Origin: Bacteroidota bacterium
GTDB lineage: Bacteria > Bacteroidota > Rhodothermia > Rhodothermales > JAHQVL01
Reading direction: 5' to 3'
Assembly: GCA_039111535.1 (NCBI GenBank)
Contig: JBCCIM010000029.1
Span: forward strand, 1-42,505
DNA: 42,505 bases
In this document: positions 26,250-34,841 of the stretch, piece by piece
Layout of the letters: each line of letters begins with the position of its first letter
Position numbering within the stretch: the first letter of the stretch is position 1
Program-made: the position numbers and the translations under genes
The notes under the pieces: model-generated
What the model was told of the DNA's origin: nothing
Databases searched by the model: none
Seen by the model: only the letters and a program-made list of their open reading frames with translations

Positions 26250-28727
26250 TTGAACACGGCTAAACAAAAAGATCGAGACAAAATTAACCTCGATTTGATG
26301 CGGACTTTTAGCCTCTATGCGGGCCCCGTGGTCATTTTGTACCGCTTTATCTTTCTTTATTCAGATCCCGATGCTGTTGATCCTTTGTGGATGCGCTTCA
26401 GTATTGCCGGCCTGTTTGCAACCTTTTCTGTCGGCTGCTACTACTTCCCCACAGCAATAAAAAAGTACGCAACCGCCCTATTCAGTAGCATTCAATACGC
26501 TACAACCTGTTGGCTTGCTTACCTGGCATATCTCAACAACCTATCGTCGTCGGTTACCCTCGGTTTCATCGTAGTGATTGTGACGATCTACTTTGTCTTT
26601 CATACAAAGCGAGCCCTCGCGGTATATGCCTCAGTAGTTACCGGGCTCGCCGTGCTTGTTACGTTTACAGCACCAGAGCCACAGATTGTGCCGCTCTTTT
26701 TTCTGAGCACCATCATTGTAATTGCCTTTTTCACCTACATCATCCTGCATTCACGGCTTGATGCCATGGATGAATTGGACAAAAGTGAAGCCATCATGGG
26801 GACTGTATTCCATGATAGTGGTGATGCATTTCTTGTTATCGATGCAGAAGAAGAAACCGTAATCAGCCATAACAATACTGTTTTTGAAACGCTTGAGGTG
26901 CGCACAGTTGATCAGCTACTTAGCAAACTGGCAACAATGCTCACAAATTCGGAAGCATCTCTGGAGCCACAGCCAGCGTTGCGCGCCCTCATCAGCAGCA
27001 CACCACTGAGTGAGCGCATACAGCTCAATCCGGAAGACGATGGGCGCTGGATTGACGTGCACATCAAAGAACTGGACAGCAGTAACAACCGCCTGTTGTT
27101 GGTTAAGGTGTCGGATATCACGCAAGGCAAGCGCATCGATGAGTATCGCATTGCCAAAGAAGCTGCTGAAGAAGCTAACCGCTTGAAAGACAGCTTCCTG
27201 GCTACAATGAGTCACGAACTCAGAACACCCATGAATGGCGTGATAGGGATGGCCAACTTGCTCAACTACACGCAACTGGATGAAGAGCAGAGCGATTACG
27301 TGCAAACGATCCACACCAGTAGTGAAAACCTGATGAGTATCCTGAACGATATTCTGGACTTCACCCGGTTGGGATCTGGGCTTGCACAGCTAGACATTCA
27401 GCCATTCTCCCCCGTCCTGGTTATGGAAGAGGTAGCAGAGCTCTTTGCCATGGAAGCCGGCTCCAAAAAAATTGAACTTGTAGTACATCCGGATGCTGCC
27501 GGCTATTGGGAGGTTGAAGGCGACAGCAAACTGCTGTGGAAGGTGCTGATGAATGTCGTTGGCAATGCGGTCAAGTTTACACCAACAGGAGAAATCTGCA
27601 TCAACCTGGAAACGAAACGCCTGCAAAACGACACACTCGAGCTTCACTTCAGCGTACAGGATACGGGCATTGGGATTCCGTCTCACGCCCTCGAAACCAT
27701 TTTTGAGCACTTCAAACAAGTTGATGCTTCTTTCTCTCGTAGCTATGAAGGCATTGGCCTGGGGCTTGCCATTACGCGGCAACTGGTTGAGTTACTCGGT
27801 GGCGAAATTTGGGCAGAAAGTTTGCTGGGGAAAGGTTCGACGTTCCACTGGAAAATCCCGGTTGGGCTACCAGCCACGGCTAACCATCCCGAAGATCCGG
27901 CACAAACTGCATACTCGGTGCTTCTGCTCGATCACCGGCCGGCATCTATCCGCCGCATGGAGCAATTATTTAACCGTAAAGGAGATACGTGCTACAGCAC
28001 CAACGACCCTTCCGAAGTCTATGCACGCCTCGAAAACGGCCATATGTTCGATCTGGCAATGATCGATATATTCTTACCCGGCCAGGACGCTTTTGAATTG
28101 GCCCGGGCCTTAAAGAAAAAAGCCTCCAATGCGCTTCGCGTTATCCTTCTCGCTCCTATGGGCGTAAAAACAGAATTCTCAGCGGATGTGGCTGATGCCT
28201 TGTTAACAAAACCGATCCTAGAGGACGCGTTCTACAAACGAATCGAATCGGTTATGGCTCCGATCAACCAGCCGGCGCTACAGCGTTTGCTCAACAAACG
28301 AAAACGGGCAGCTGCACTTCCCCACAAACGCGAAGTAAGCGTCCTACTCGTCGAAGACAACATCATGAATCAGCAGGTTGCCCTGAGTACGCTTGGTGTG
28401 CTCGGTTACCGTGCTGATGTGGCAGACAATGGCCAACATGCCCTCGAGCAGATGGCGAAAAAGAGCTACGACCTGATTTTTATGGATTTGCAAATGCCGC
28501 TCATGGATGGCCTTGAGGCCACACGGCAAATCAGGACAACGTATATCGAAAAGCCTCCCTATATCATTGCCCTGACCGCCAACGCACTGGCTTCAGATTA
28601 CGAGCAATGTATGGCGGTGGGGATGAATGACTTTCTCTCAAAGCCCATCAACATAAAAGAACTTAAAGCCAAACTGGACGATTTCGACACGCACCTCGTG
28701 GCGGCTTTGCCAAATCCTAACGAATAA
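26250..28727 (+). CDS. Hybrid sensor histidine kinase (BarA-like) with two receiver domains
   Basis: 825 residues from a TTG at 26250; ATG at 26298 (MRTFSLYAGP) is an equally possible start, 16 residues later. Residues ~20-175 are about six membrane helices, an unrecognised MASE-like sensor. A PAS-like domain (~190-290) and short coiled linker lead to HisKA with H322 in ATMSHELRTPMNGVIGM, then HATPase (NVVGNAVKFTPTGE, DTGIGIP, GIGLGLAITRQLVELLGG). The first receiver keeps D606 (AMIDIFLPGQD) but has a reduced acidic pocket (LLLDHRPAS). The second is canonical with D746 (FMDLQMPLMDGLEA). No HPt domain follows, so phosphotransfer needs a separate protein. The 3' end overlaps the convergent nuclease gene by 11 bases. 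Confidence 0.92.
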   Translation: MNTAKQKDRDKINLDLMRTFSLYAGPVVILYRFIFLYSDPDAVDPLWMRFSIAGLFATFSVGCYYFPTAIKKYATALFSSIQYATTCWLAYLAYLNNLSSSVTLGFIVVIVTIYFVFHTKRALAVYASVVTGLAVLVTFTAPEPQIVPLFFLSTIIVIAFFTYIILHSRLDAMDELDKSEAIMGTVFHDSGDAFLVIDAEEETVISHNNTVFETLEVRTVDQLLSKLATMLTNSEASLEPQPALRALISSTPLSERIQLNPEDDGRWIDVHIKELDSSNNRLLLVKVSDITQGKRIDEYRIAKEAAEEANRLKDSFLATMSHELRTPMNGVIGMANLLNYTQLDEEQSDYVQTIHTSSENLMSILNDILDFTRLGSGLAQLDIQPFSPVLVMEEVAELFAMEAGSKKIELVVHPDAAGYWEVEGDSKLLWKVLMNVVGNAVKFTPTGEICINLETKRLQNDTLELHFSVQDTGIGIPSHALETIFEHFKQVDASFSRSYEGIGLGLAITRQLVELLGGEIWAESLLGKGSTFHWKIPVGLPATANHPEDPAQTAYSVLLLDHRPASIRRMEQLFNRKGDTCYSTNDPSEVYARLENGHMFDLAMIDIFLPGQDAFELARALKKKASNALRVILLAPMGVKTEFSADVADALLTKPILEDAFYKRIESVMAPINQPALQRLLNKRKRAAALPHKREVSVLLVEDNIMNQQVALSTLGVLGYRADVADNGQHALEQMAKKSYDLIFMDLQMPLMDGLEATRQIRTTYIEKPPYIIALTANALASDYEQCMAVGMNDFLSKPINIKELKAKLDDFDTHLVAALPNPNE

Positions 28728-30501
28728 CCAGCATTTGCCGGACTTGACTTCCCGCTTCAGTTTGTAGACGGTAAATATATACCCCAGCGTTTAACGCCTC
28801 CGTAACGTACGTAACCGTATGTTCGCCGGCGCCATACGTACCATGGGCCAACTGCGCCACTTCGCGTCCCAGCATGTCAAATACAGTGAGCGAGACAGTC
28901 TGGGCAACTGGCAACAAAAACTTGATGGCCGTCTGGTTAGCAACCGGGTTCGGGTAGTTTTGATCAAGGGATGCAACCCGTTGAGGCAAGCCGGTATCTG
29001 TCCCAACGGTATGAAATTCAACGCCCGTGCCCTGCACCTGCGGACTGCCGTTGCCCGTTGCAATAATCCAGTCTTCAAATGAATCCGTATCCAGCGCAAA
29101 CGATGCCCTGACGAGCGACTCCCCCCTTCTTGCATTCGGTTCGAGGTCACTGTTCCACAGCGCCGGCACCCCCTTGCTTGCGCCCCCTTCCCATGCAACC
29201 TCATCCATAACCTCATCTGCAGGATTACGCAAAAGCAATGCATCTCCCGAATTATTCAAGGGTGGGATATTGTCGTACAGATCAGCGCCATACCCATAAA
29301 GCGCCACAAAAGCATTTGCATCGTTGGCTACTGTAAAATACGTACCCGCTTGCATCACATGGCTTTCTGGGAAAGTGTATGTAAATCCGTCGCCGTTGTT
29401 GTCTACCAGCGACCAGCCGGCAAGGTCAACGGCTCCTGTGCCGTTGTTGTATAGTTCGACCCACTCTTCGTCGGCGTCCGTGCCTGGCGTGTCATAAAAA
29501 ATCTCGCTAAACATCAGGACGGGCGCAGATGCTACAGAAGAATCAGTATAGCTTACAAAATCAGCGTATACAGGCAGATGGTCCGACGCATCATGCAGGG
29601 CCTGTGCCATGTCGTCACTGACAACCAGGTTGGGGCCATCTGTGATCGCTTTGTTGAAGTGCTGTCCGTCGTTGCCATACACGGTATAGCTGCCGGCTTT
29701 GAAGGCGATTTTCTCTGTATCGAACACATGCTGACTGCCAAGAATGAAATCGAACCGGTCATCCATACCACCCGACGCCCCACCTCCAATAGCGATAGCG
29801 CGCGGGCTCTGGGAATGCACGGCTGCAAAAGCCGGATTGTTACGCCAGCGACCAATAAGCGCCGGCTCAACCAGATCGACCAACTGTCCTGTACTATCAC
29901 TGCCTATTCGCGTCAGCAGCTGATATGCAGCCTCGTTATCCTCTCCGATATTCAAGTCGCCGGCAACAATGAACTCAACACTATCAGGCAAACTATTCAA
30001 GTGCATCCGCAGGATCTCTGCTTCGTCGTAGCGGAGGTTTTCGTTCCAGGGGCCATCACCGGCTTTCAAGTGCGCACTGTAGAGGTTAAACGTATTGCCG
30101 GCAACTTCCACAGTGTACTCAGAGAACTCGCGGAGTGCGGTATCCACGGTATCCTGGGATATAAAACGAACGCGATCCTTTCTATAGAAGAGCGCATTGT
30201 CGGTATCTGCACCATTAATGAATGGCGCGTTTGCGAACAACGTGTCTGAAGCATTGAGCGCGGAAAGCAACAGCGCAACACCGTCCGTATTTACCATCTC
30301 CTGAGTAAGGAGAATATCCGGCTGTACTTCAGCAAAAATCGTAGCCAAAGCCTGCTGCCTTTCCTGGTCGTTGTCAGACAACCGGAGCACATTGTACGTC
30401 ACCACCCGAAACGGAACAGGCTGCGCGTGTAATTCAAGGGATGTCCAGGCACAACAGCATACGAACAAAACAAAAAACCATTTCCGGGAAGCAATCAACA
30501 T
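28717..30501 (-). CDS. Secreted endonuclease/exonuclease/phosphatase with lamin-tail domain and T9SS signal
   Basis: The ATG at 30501 gives 594 residues beginning with a signal peptide (WFFVLFVCCCAWTSLELHAQ). A TTG eight codons upstream is in frame. Domain 1 (~30-310) is an endonuclease/exonuclease/phosphatase fold: N37 in VVTYNVLR, E68 in LLTQEMVN, GDLNIGEDN, DDRFDFILGS and terminal SDHLPVYADF, the full catalytic set. Domain 2 (~325-450) is a lamin-tail domain (LMFSEIFYDTPGTDADEEWVELYN). The last ~80 residues (LDQNYPNPVANQTAIKF ... GVYIYRLQTEAG) are a T9SS sorting domain. It probably degrades extracellular DNA or phosphoesters for nutrients (inference). Confidence 0.9.
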   Translation of the reverse strand: MLIASRKWFFVLFVCCCAWTSLELHAQPVPFRVVTYNVLRLSDNDQERQQALATIFAEVQPDILLTQEMVNTDGVALLLSALNASDTLFANAPFINGADTDNALFYRKDRVRFISQDTVDTALREFSEYTVEVAGNTFNLYSAHLKAGDGPWNENLRYDEAEILRMHLNSLPDSVEFIVAGDLNIGEDNEAAYQLLTRIGSDSTGQLVDLVEPALIGRWRNNPAFAAVHSQSPRAIAIGGGASGGMDDRFDFILGSQHVFDTEKIAFKAGSYTVYGNDGQHFNKAITDGPNLVVSDDMAQALHDASDHLPVYADFVSYTDSSVASAPVLMFSEIFYDTPGTDADEEWVELYNNGTGAVDLAGWSLVDNNGDGFTYTFPESHVMQAGTYFTVANDANAFVALYGYGADLYDNIPPLNNSGDALLLRNPADEVMDEVAWEGGASKGVPALWNSDLEPNARRGESLVRASFALDTDSFEDWIIATGNGSPQVQGTGVEFHTVGTDTGLPQRVASLDQNYPNPVANQTAIKFLLPVAQTVSLTVFDMLGREVAQLAHGTYGAGEHTVTYVTEALNAGVYIYRLQTEAGSQVRQMLVIR

Positions 30502-30750
30502 CAAGCTTTTAGGGTGATCTGGCAAAGAGTGAGCGTGCGCAATTTTGCAAAGGGCCGAGATGTGGTGATTGGCACAGATGCTTATACATATATAAATAAT
30601 TTATAACGTCTTAAAGCTAATTGCGAGAAGGATTTGATAAATACGACATTGTGCACAAAACCTTAACAGACTGAAATGAATTGGAGTCTGACGAGCAACT
30701 TTCTTGCTGGATGATAATCTTACCGAAGTCCGATACCGCTCACCAAACTG

Positions 30751-31161
30751 ATGGCCAATTACGTGTTCAAATCTTTATGTATAGCATCCCTCCTGCTCCT
30801 CTGCTCGTGTTCATCCGGCTCAAAGTTGCTGGCTGACCAGTTGGTCGGACAATGGCAGATGGCACAGATCGTACAGGACGGCACAAATGATGTAAGTGCG
30901 GAGCACAACCCGGAAAATAACCGGTTCATTCTGTTCAACGCCGACCAAACCTTTGAGAGTGGTGGTGATCCGTATGGCAAAAACACAGGCACCTGGCGGA
31001 TGGACGAAACGTCGCGCGAGCTATTTCTCAACAGCGACGCCGGCGCAGAAGACGACAGCTACTGGATCGTTTCAATCGATGGCCGCACTATGAACTGGCA
31101 AGGAGCAAGATTTGAGTTCAACAAAAGATTTTTGATAACGCACACGCGTACTGAAAACTAG
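30751..31161 (+). CDS. Small lipoprotein, lipocalin-like
   Basis: Encodes 136 residues. The signal ends in a lipobox (LLLLCSCSS, probable acylated C20). The mature part, LVGQWQMAQIVQDG ... RFILFNADQTFESGGDPYGKNTGTWRMDETSRELFL, has the GxW start and strand pattern of the lipocalin-like domain common in Bacteroidota lipoproteins. A precise role is unknown. About 250 bases of A/T-rich divergent upstream region separate it from the nuclease gene. It converges with the next minus-strand gene, leaving 24 bases. Confidence 0.72.
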   Translation: MANYVFKSLCIASLLLLCSCSSGSKLLADQLVGQWQMAQIVQDGTNDVSAEHNPENNRFILFNADQTFESGGDPYGKNTGTWRMDETSRELFLNSDAGAEDDSYWIVSIDGRTMNWQGARFEFNKRFLITHTRTEN

Positions 31162-31185
31162 CACCCCATTCACCTGGTATCGGGA

Positions 31186-31767
31186 TTAACAGCTTTGCGG
31201 CTGGGTTGCAGTCAATTCTACATCCCCGTACGATACCAGTTCACCTACACCGTCAAAGATAAACACGCGGTGCAAGCCATTTTCTGTGAGCAAAGAAGAG
31301 TTGAACTGGAAAACATAGTCTCCAGGAGAGCTGGCATCGATTACCGTATCGAGGAACAGAAACGTGTTGCCATTGCCAAACGAACGAAGTGAAAGGCTAC
31401 CGCGTACCCGATCAAATTGCAGCACCCGGATGTTGATGGTTACCAGTGTACTGCTGGCCGGATTTGGCGTAGCGCCCCGCTCAACAAGCACAATGCCGTT
31501 GTAAACCGGCGAAGTACGCCAATCATCTTCATCTTCAGAGCAGATGGTACCGCCAAAACTGTTATCGAGGATGCGCGTAATGCCAGCTGCCGGCGCGCCG
31601 GCGGCTGAAACAAAGTCGTCCTGCTGCTGCTGGGCATCACAACCAGCATTGAATACAGCAAACAGAACAGCAACACAACAAAGGATGGGAAAAGCGACAG
31701 AACGTTTCAAGGCTGGGTATGAATTGTTGTTTTTGCGGGATATATTTTGCACTTCTTTGACCGCCAT
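31186..31767 (-). CDS. Putative lipoprotein of unknown function
   Basis: From ATG 31767 it encodes 193 residues; an upstream ATG at 31824 is possible but gives a very long pre-signal region. The hydrophobic segment RSVAFPILCCVAVLFAVFNAGC ends in a lipobox-like cysteine (C43), followed by a Q-rich spacer. The mature domain is beta-rich (STLVTINIRVLQFDRVRGSLSLRSF, GDYVFQFNSSLLTENGLHRVFIFDG). Two cysteines (TICSEDED and the C-terminal one) could form a disulfide. I do not recognise the family. It is divergent from gntK with a shared ~70-base upstream region. Confidence 0.6.
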   Translation of the reverse strand: MAVKEVQNISRKNNNSYPALKRSVAFPILCCVAVLFAVFNAGCDAQQQQDDFVSAAGAPAAGITRILDNSFGGTICSEDEDDWRTSPVYNGIVLVERGATPNPASSTLVTINIRVLQFDRVRGSLSLRSFGNGNTFLFLDTVIDASSPGDYVFQFNSSLLTENGLHRVFIFDGVGELVSYGDVELTATQPQSC

Positions 31768-31836
31768 TGTCGCCGCTTTGTTCTCAGGTAAAGCTGCGCG
31801 ACACAACTGGCATAACCTCCTCATATTGTAGAGCAG

Positions 31837-33324
31837 TTGAAAGACCTATACATCGGTGTTGATATTGGCACGTCGAGCACCAAGGTGATCGCTACCGACG
31901 CCAACCTACAGGCTGTATACACCGCCGGCCGGCCCTATCCCCTGCTCACGCCACAACCGGGCTATGCTGAGCAAGAAGCTGCAACCATCGTTGCGGCTAT
32001 CTTCGATGGACTCAAAGAAGTCATTACAGCCTGTGCTTCCCGCGGTACAATCCGGGCCGTTAGCCTGAGCAGCGCAATGCATGGCCTGCTGCTGCTCGAC
32101 CACCACAACCAACCAATCTCACCCCTGGTTACGTGGGCTGACAAGCGTAGCAAAGCCCAGGCCGCCGCATTTCAGCACACAGCGGCCGGCAAAGACATCT
32201 ATTACCATACAGGCACACCCGTCCACCCAATGGCACCCCTGAGCAAGCTCCGGTGGTTTCAGCAACATGAACCTGCGTTGATGCAGCAAGCGGCTAAAGT
32301 TGTGGGCATGAAGGCGTACTTCATTTTCCTTGCAACGGGCGCTTTGCTTACGGATCACTCCATCGCATCCGCAACAGGATTGTTTGATCTGGAAAGCCGC
32401 ACCTGGTACGCGCCAGCCCTCGACGCGGCCGGCATCTCAACCAACCAATTGCCTGAGCCCGTTTCAACAACAACCACACTCCCGCCCCTTAAGCCTGAAA
32501 TTGCGCAGCAGTTGGCGATCGATCCTTCTATCCCCTGGATTATCGGTGCAAGCGATGGGTGCCTGGCGAACCTGGGTGTTGCTGCTGACACGCCGGCAAA
32601 AGCAGCCTTAACCATTGGCACGAGCGGCGCCATCCGCGTGACCACACACGAGCCGCGGGTAGACCAGAAGCGCCGCCTCTTCACCTATATCCTTGATGAT
32701 CAGCGGTACATTGTTGGCGGTTCAATAAACAATGGCGGCATTATGCTGCAGTGGTTCAAAGATCACCTGATGGGCCAGCCCGACAGCCTCCATGAGCAAT
32801 TGGCTGCCACCGCTACAATTCCTCCGGGAAGCGATGGGTTGCTTTGTCTTCCCTACCTGCTCGGTGAGCGCGCCCCCAATTGGAATAGCTACGACCGGGG
32901 CGTATTCTTCGGTGTACACTACCAGCATACGGGCGCCCATTTTTTGAATGCCATGCTCGAAGGGATCGCCTTTACGTTGCGTAACATCGGGGAAGCCATT
33001 ACAGACACATGTGGACCTTTCGATATCCTGCTTGCTAATGGCGGCCTGCTGCGTTCTCCAGAATGGCTGCAAATCATTGCAAATGTGTTTGGTAAACGCG
33101 TGGTCAAAACACCCGGAGACGATGCTTCCGCCATCGGCGCAATTATCCTGGCAATGGAAACGCTTGGAACAGAGACCATCAACCGAGACTTTGATGAGGA
33201 GGCAGCCGGCAACAGCTTGCTGCCAGCAACGGAGGCGCACGCACAATACGATGCGCTTGTGCCCCTGTTTAACGATTTATACCACAAATTGCAGGCAGAT
33301 TTTGTCCGCCTGCCGACGCGTTGA
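31837..33324 (+). CDS. gntK: Gluconokinase (FGGY family)
   Basis: Encodes 495 residues, the normal FGGY size. Start is TTG at 31837, since no ATG occurs before the conserved N-terminal phosphate-binding segment YIGVDIGTSSTKVIA. Features closely match the Bacillus GntK type: PGYAEQEA, SSAMHGLLLLD, TWADKRS, TGTPVHPMAPLSKLRWF, IIGASDGCLANLGV, LTIGTSGAIRV and GGSINNGGIMLQWF. The HPMAPLSK signature distinguishes gluconokinases from xylulokinases. It phosphorylates D-gluconate to 6-phosphogluconate in the cytoplasm. Its stop overlaps the start of the ABC ATPase (TTGA), implying translational coupling. No gluconate transporter or regulator is nearby. Confidence 0.88.
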   Translation: MKDLYIGVDIGTSSTKVIATDANLQAVYTAGRPYPLLTPQPGYAEQEAATIVAAIFDGLKEVITACASRGTIRAVSLSSAMHGLLLLDHHNQPISPLVTWADKRSKAQAAAFQHTAAGKDIYYHTGTPVHPMAPLSKLRWFQQHEPALMQQAAKVVGMKAYFIFLATGALLTDHSIASATGLFDLESRTWYAPALDAAGISTNQLPEPVSTTTTLPPLKPEIAQQLAIDPSIPWIIGASDGCLANLGVAADTPAKAALTIGTSGAIRVTTHEPRVDQKRRLFTYILDDQRYIVGGSINNGGIMLQWFKDHLMGQPDSLHEQLAATATIPPGSDGLLCLPYLLGERAPNWNSYDRGVFFGVHYQHTGAHFLNAMLEGIAFTLRNIGEAITDTCGPFDILLANGGLLRSPEWLQIIANVFGKRVVKTPGDDASAIGAIILAMETLGTETINRDFDEEAAGNSLLPATEAHAQYDALVPLFNDLYHKLQADFVRLPTR

Positions 33325-34100
33325 GCCAACCGATCTTCTCTGCATCCAACTTAAGTGTCTACTTACAGGGCACCCGCATTCTGGATGACTTGCAGTTCAC
33401 CTTGCAAGCGGGCCAGTTGATTGGAATTATTGGCCCAAACGGTAGCGGCAAAACTACGCTGCTTCGCGCCATAAGCGGACTCCTTCCCTACGAGGGAACG
33501 CTTGCTTTTAAAGGAGAAGCCGTAGCCGACTGGGATACCAGAAAACGCGCGCAGGCAATGGCTGTACTGCCCCAGGTATCCAGCATCACCTTTGATTTCC
33601 GCGTGCGTGATTATGTGACGCTCGGCCGGCTCCCGCACAAAGGCTGGCTTGAAAACGAAAACAAAGACGACCTAAGCCAGGTCGATGCGGTATTGGAGAT
33701 GCTCGATCTGGTTGGCCTTGCAGATCGTACCCTGCCCTCCCTGAGCGGCGGAGAACGGCAACGGGTGCTGCTCGCACAGGCCCTTGTTCAGGAAACAGAA
33801 ACCCTCCTGCTGGATGAACCAACCTCTCACCTGGACGTGTACCACCAGTTTGACTTGCTCAAGCGTCTTCGGGGCCTCGTTACAGCAGGCAAAACCGTTG
33901 TTGTGGTCTTTCACGATCTAACCATGGCTGCGCGCTTTACAGATACCTTGTTGGCCTTAAAAGACGGCCGGCTCGTAGCTGCTGGTGCAACGCGTGAAGT
34001 ACTGACGACACAACTCATTCAGGATCTGTTTGGGATGGCAACCACGCTTACCTATCCCGAGCATGCCCCGCCCCAAATTCAGTTTATCGATCAGATATGA
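33321..34100 (+). CDS. ABC transporter ATP-binding protein, FecE/BtuD-like
   Basis: Encodes 259 residues from a TTG at 33321 that overlaps the gntK stop; there is no better start. Walker A GPNGSGKTTLLRAISG, Q-loop region LPQVSSITFDF, signature LSGGERQRVLLAQAL, Walker B LLLDEPTSHLD and switch H in VVFHDLTMAARF are all intact. The sequence style is that of the FecE/HmuV/BtuD group, which drives import of iron chelates, heme or vitamin B12. No permease or binding protein is adjacent. Because the next gene, overlapping by 4 bases, encodes a cobalamin adenosyltransferase, vitamin B12 uptake (BtuD role) is the leading hypothesis. Confidence 0.9.
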   Translation: MSQPIFSASNLSVYLQGTRILDDLQFTLQAGQLIGIIGPNGSGKTTLLRAISGLLPYEGTLAFKGEAVADWDTRKRAQAMAVLPQVSSITFDFRVRDYVTLGRLPHKGWLENENKDDLSQVDAVLEMLDLVGLADRTLPSLSGGERQRVLLAQALVQETETLLLDEPTSHLDVYHQFDLLKRLRGLVTAGKTVVVVFHDLTMAARFTDTLLALKDGRLVAAGATREVLTTQLIQDLFGMATTLTYPEHAPPQIQFIDQI

Positions 34101-34648
34101 AAATATATACCCGTACCGGTGACAAAGGCACAACAGGATTGTTTGGCGGTGGACGCGTAAACAAAGACCACCTTCGTATCGAAGCCTACGGCACGGTCGA
34201 CGAAACCAACTCGGTGATTGGCATCGCGCGCGGCCAGCTCCCCGAAGCCGGCCACGAACGCATTGCGCAAATGCTACACAGGATTCAGAGCGAGCTGTTT
34301 GTGCTCGGCGCAGACCTGGCCACGCCGACTGATGCAAAAGTGCAGGTACCCAGAATTGAACCGGGGCACGTAGCAACCCTGGAAGCAGAAATTGATATGC
34401 TGACCGACGAATTACCACCGCTCAAACATTTCATTCTGCCCGGTGGTGCTGCGGCTGCATCAACGATTCACCTTGCACGGACGGTTTGCCGGCGCGCCGA
34501 GCGGCGCACGGTTGCTTTGCAACTTCAGGAATCGCTTAATGAAGAAGCCGCCGTTTATCTGAATCGGCTCTCGGATTTACTCTTTGTGATGGCCCGTTGG
34601 CTCAATAAGCAGGCCGGCATTTCAGAAGAAGCCTGGAAGCCGGCGTGA
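34097..34648 (+). CDS. Cob(I)alamin adenosyltransferase, PduO type
   Basis: Encodes 183 residues, the usual size for a stand-alone PduO-type enzyme. Conserved parts: MKIYTRTGDKGTTGLFGGGRV, RIEAYGTVDETNSVIG, HFILPGGAAAASTIHLARTVCRRAERRTV and LNRLSDLLFVMAR, which together bind ATP and cobalamin. It transfers the adenosyl group of ATP to cob(I)alamin, making coenzyme B12. Its ATG overlaps the stop of the ABC ATPase gene (ATGA), so the two are almost certainly translated together. Whether this cell makes B12 itself or salvages it cannot be told here. Confidence 0.95.
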   Translation: MKIYTRTGDKGTTGLFGGGRVNKDHLRIEAYGTVDETNSVIGIARGQLPEAGHERIAQMLHRIQSELFVLGADLATPTDAKVQVPRIEPGHVATLEAEIDMLTDELPPLKHFILPGGAAAASTIHLARTVCRRAERRTVALQLQESLNEEAAVYLNRLSDLLFVMARWLNKQAGISEEAWKPA

Positions 34649-34667
34649 CATTTAGTTTGGAATAGCT

Positions 34668-34675
34668 TATCTTTG
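34668..34675 (+). promoter_or_regulatory. Possible TAnnTTTG -7 promoter element
   Basis: TATCTTTG in the 193-base gap between the adenosyltransferase and the M23 peptidase, about 165 bases before the peptidase ATG. The surrounding TTATCTTTGG is identical to strings at 8215 and 4725 (minus). The rest of the gap holds a GGCTTTAGCC palindrome (34703-34712) and an AAAGCG/CGCTTT pair (34714-34730) without a T-run. Confidence 0.27.
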
Positions 34676-34841
34676 GCCTTCTCGTAGCGTATTGATAATA
34701 CTGGCTTTAGCCAAAAGCGTCACCCGCTTTAAGCTGAAGTCGACATCTACGTCAATACGTCCCGCTCACAAAAAGCAGGCAAGATCGTTTTATCATAGAG
34801 CACCACCCACCTGCCCTCTGACTTAAAACTCGCTTCCCATA

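Noticed and set aside
29578-30249. Plus-strand 223-codon open frame opposite the nuclease gene
   Set aside because: The minus-strand nuclease has complete catalytic motifs in this stretch; the plus frame shows no recognisable domain.
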